This document shows positions 9,330-13,507 of a stretch of 13,507 nt of DNA, piece after piece. The DNA lies in assembly GCA_035654175.1 (NCBI GenBank), contig DASRXL010000068.1:1-13507 (forward strand), in the 5' to 3' direction. The notes below the pieces were generated by a model. It saw only the letters and a program-made list of their open reading frames with translations, was not told where the DNA came from and made no database searches. The stretch is from PNC22 sp035654175. Its GTDB lineage: Bacteria > Planctomycetota > Phycisphaerae > Phycisphaerales > UBA1924. Made by a program: the position numbers and the translations under genes. Each line of letters begins with the position of its first letter. Position 1 is the stretch's first letter.

Positions 9330-9336
9330 CGGCCGG
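9315..9336 (+). terminator. Hairpin spanning the SMR stop codon
   Basis: CCGGCC (9315-9320) pairs with GGCCGG (9331-9336) around a 10-nt loop that contains the TGA stop. No U-tract. Possibly an mRNA 3'-end structure; weak evidence in such GC-rich DNA. Confidence 0.2.
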
Positions 9337-9387
9337 GAATCTCCGCCGCCGGCACTCGCGCGGATAGCCTCGATAGGACGGCGCGGC

Positions 9388-9454
9388 TAACCTCTCGGAG
9401 TTTGCGCCCAGCCCAGCCGCGCCCCTTCGCGCCACGGGGAAGCCGCCGGCTTCC
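9388..9454 (+). promoter_or_regulatory. carB leader with possible -10 box and hairpin
   Basis: The 169-bp gap before carB contains TAACCT (9388-9393) as a candidate -10 and a 7-bp hairpin GGAAGCC-GCC-GGCTTCC (9438-9454). A start near 9400 would give a leader of about 100 nt. No PyrR-type binding site, UMP-dependent slippage tract or arginine box is recognised, so pyrimidine or arginine control cannot be claimed. Confidence 0.25.
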
Positions 9455-9498
9455 GCGTCCCGCCAGTGGACACACCAGAGCCTCCACCCGGAGCCCCC

Positions 9499-13266
<3,768 letters not shown>

Positions 13267-13280
13267 CGCTTCCATCGTGC

Positions 13281-13350
13281 CACTGGCGGCTTCGCCCGCC
13301 AGTGCGATCGGCCGTGAGCTGCGGCACTGGCGGACAAGCCGCCACTGGCG
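13281..13350. repeat. REP-like palindromic repeat after carB
   Basis: CACTGGCGG (13281-13289) forms a perfect 9-bp hairpin with CCGCCAGTG (13296-13304) around a 6-nt loop. CACTGGCG recurs at 13325 and 13343. GCACTGGCGG (13324-13333) can alternatively pair with CCGCCAGTGC (13296-13305). The cluster lies between the convergent carB and DinB-family genes, where it may act as a two-way transcript end. The unit looks like a dispersed intergenic repeat, but that cannot be tested within this window. Confidence 0.65.
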
Positions 13351-13362
13351 CCGAAGTCAGGA

Positions 13363-13507
13363 TCACCCCACCACCCGCCCCAACCCCAACCCCCGCCGCA
13401 GGTCAACCAGCTGACCCGAGTGCATCCCGTTGTGGATAGTGACGCGGACCACGAGATCGCCCATCGTGAGCTGCTGCTTGCCCCACCGCTCGGGCGCGTC
13501 CAGGCGC
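13363..13507 (-). CDS. DinB/YfiT-superfamily protein, C-terminal end only
   Basis: The minus strand is open from the window edge to a TGA at 13365-13363, giving 47 residues that include ERWGKQQLTMGDLVV and IHNGMHSGQLVDLRRGLGLG. The HNGMHSGQL motif matches the last conserved helix of DinB-like four-helix-bundle proteins, where a histidine of the HxxxHxGQ pattern binds the metal. Members include bacillithiol- or mycothiol-dependent transferases and many proteins of unknown role, so no reaction is assigned. The N-terminal part and start lie beyond the window. Its last codons are a run of G tracts that could form a quadruplex. Confidence 0.75.
   Translation of the reverse strand, partial: RLDAPERWGKQQLTMGDLVVRVTIHNGMHSGQLVDLRRGLGLGRVVG

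Overview
The window is a GC-rich chromosomal stretch of ordinary, mostly single-copy bacterial genes. The GC-saturated codon use, proteins lengthened by low-complexity inserts, frequent TANNNT boxes right at start codons, and the mix of genes suggest a member of the Planctomycetota, perhaps a Phycisphaerae-like lineage. That placement is inference: no rRNA or other definitive marker is present.

Layout. Positions 1-30 hold a possible minus-strand gene start, followed by a repeat-rich gap of about 250 bp. On the minus strand, a TIM-barrel sugar-phosphate isomerase/epimerase-like gene and cmk (cytidylate kinase) form a two-gene operon (282-1916). A divergent intergenic region (1917-2195) contains a strong minus-strand intrinsic terminator and a possible 65-nt structured RNA. 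gcvH (plus) then converges on and overlaps a four-helix membrane protein (minus). An AT-rich promoter island (about 2961-2980) and a 61-residue single-helix membrane protein precede uvrA (3309-6518). Four plus-strand genes follow: an M50-like membrane metalloprotease, a GNAT acetyltransferase, a secreted YVTN beta-propeller protein and a Gdx/SugE-type SMR exporter. carB (9499-13266) follows them. The window closes with a REP-like palindromic repeat and the C-terminal end of a minus-strand DinB/YfiT-family gene.

The genes do not form one pathway. They cover pyrimidine nucleotide supply (cmk, carB), one-carbon metabolism (gcvH), DNA repair (uvrA), and transport or envelope functions. Most plus-strand genes look individually promoted, several with a TANNNT box 5-8 nt before the ATG, which suggests leaderless mRNAs.

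The most unusual signal is inside carB. Three long hairpin-forming cassettes interrupt the C-terminal half in frame. Each has about 35-nt arms built from tandem 8-mers around a 21-25-nt loop. Two are copies of one element; the third has a different arm sequence but the same architecture. All fall where E. coli CarB, as I recall its sequence, has short loops or linkers. A tandem 7-mer in uvrA and a CACGG-rich inverted repeat downstream of cmk look like relatives or remnants. This resembles protein-invading palindromic elements such as those of Rickettsia, but with a distinct tandem-arm design.
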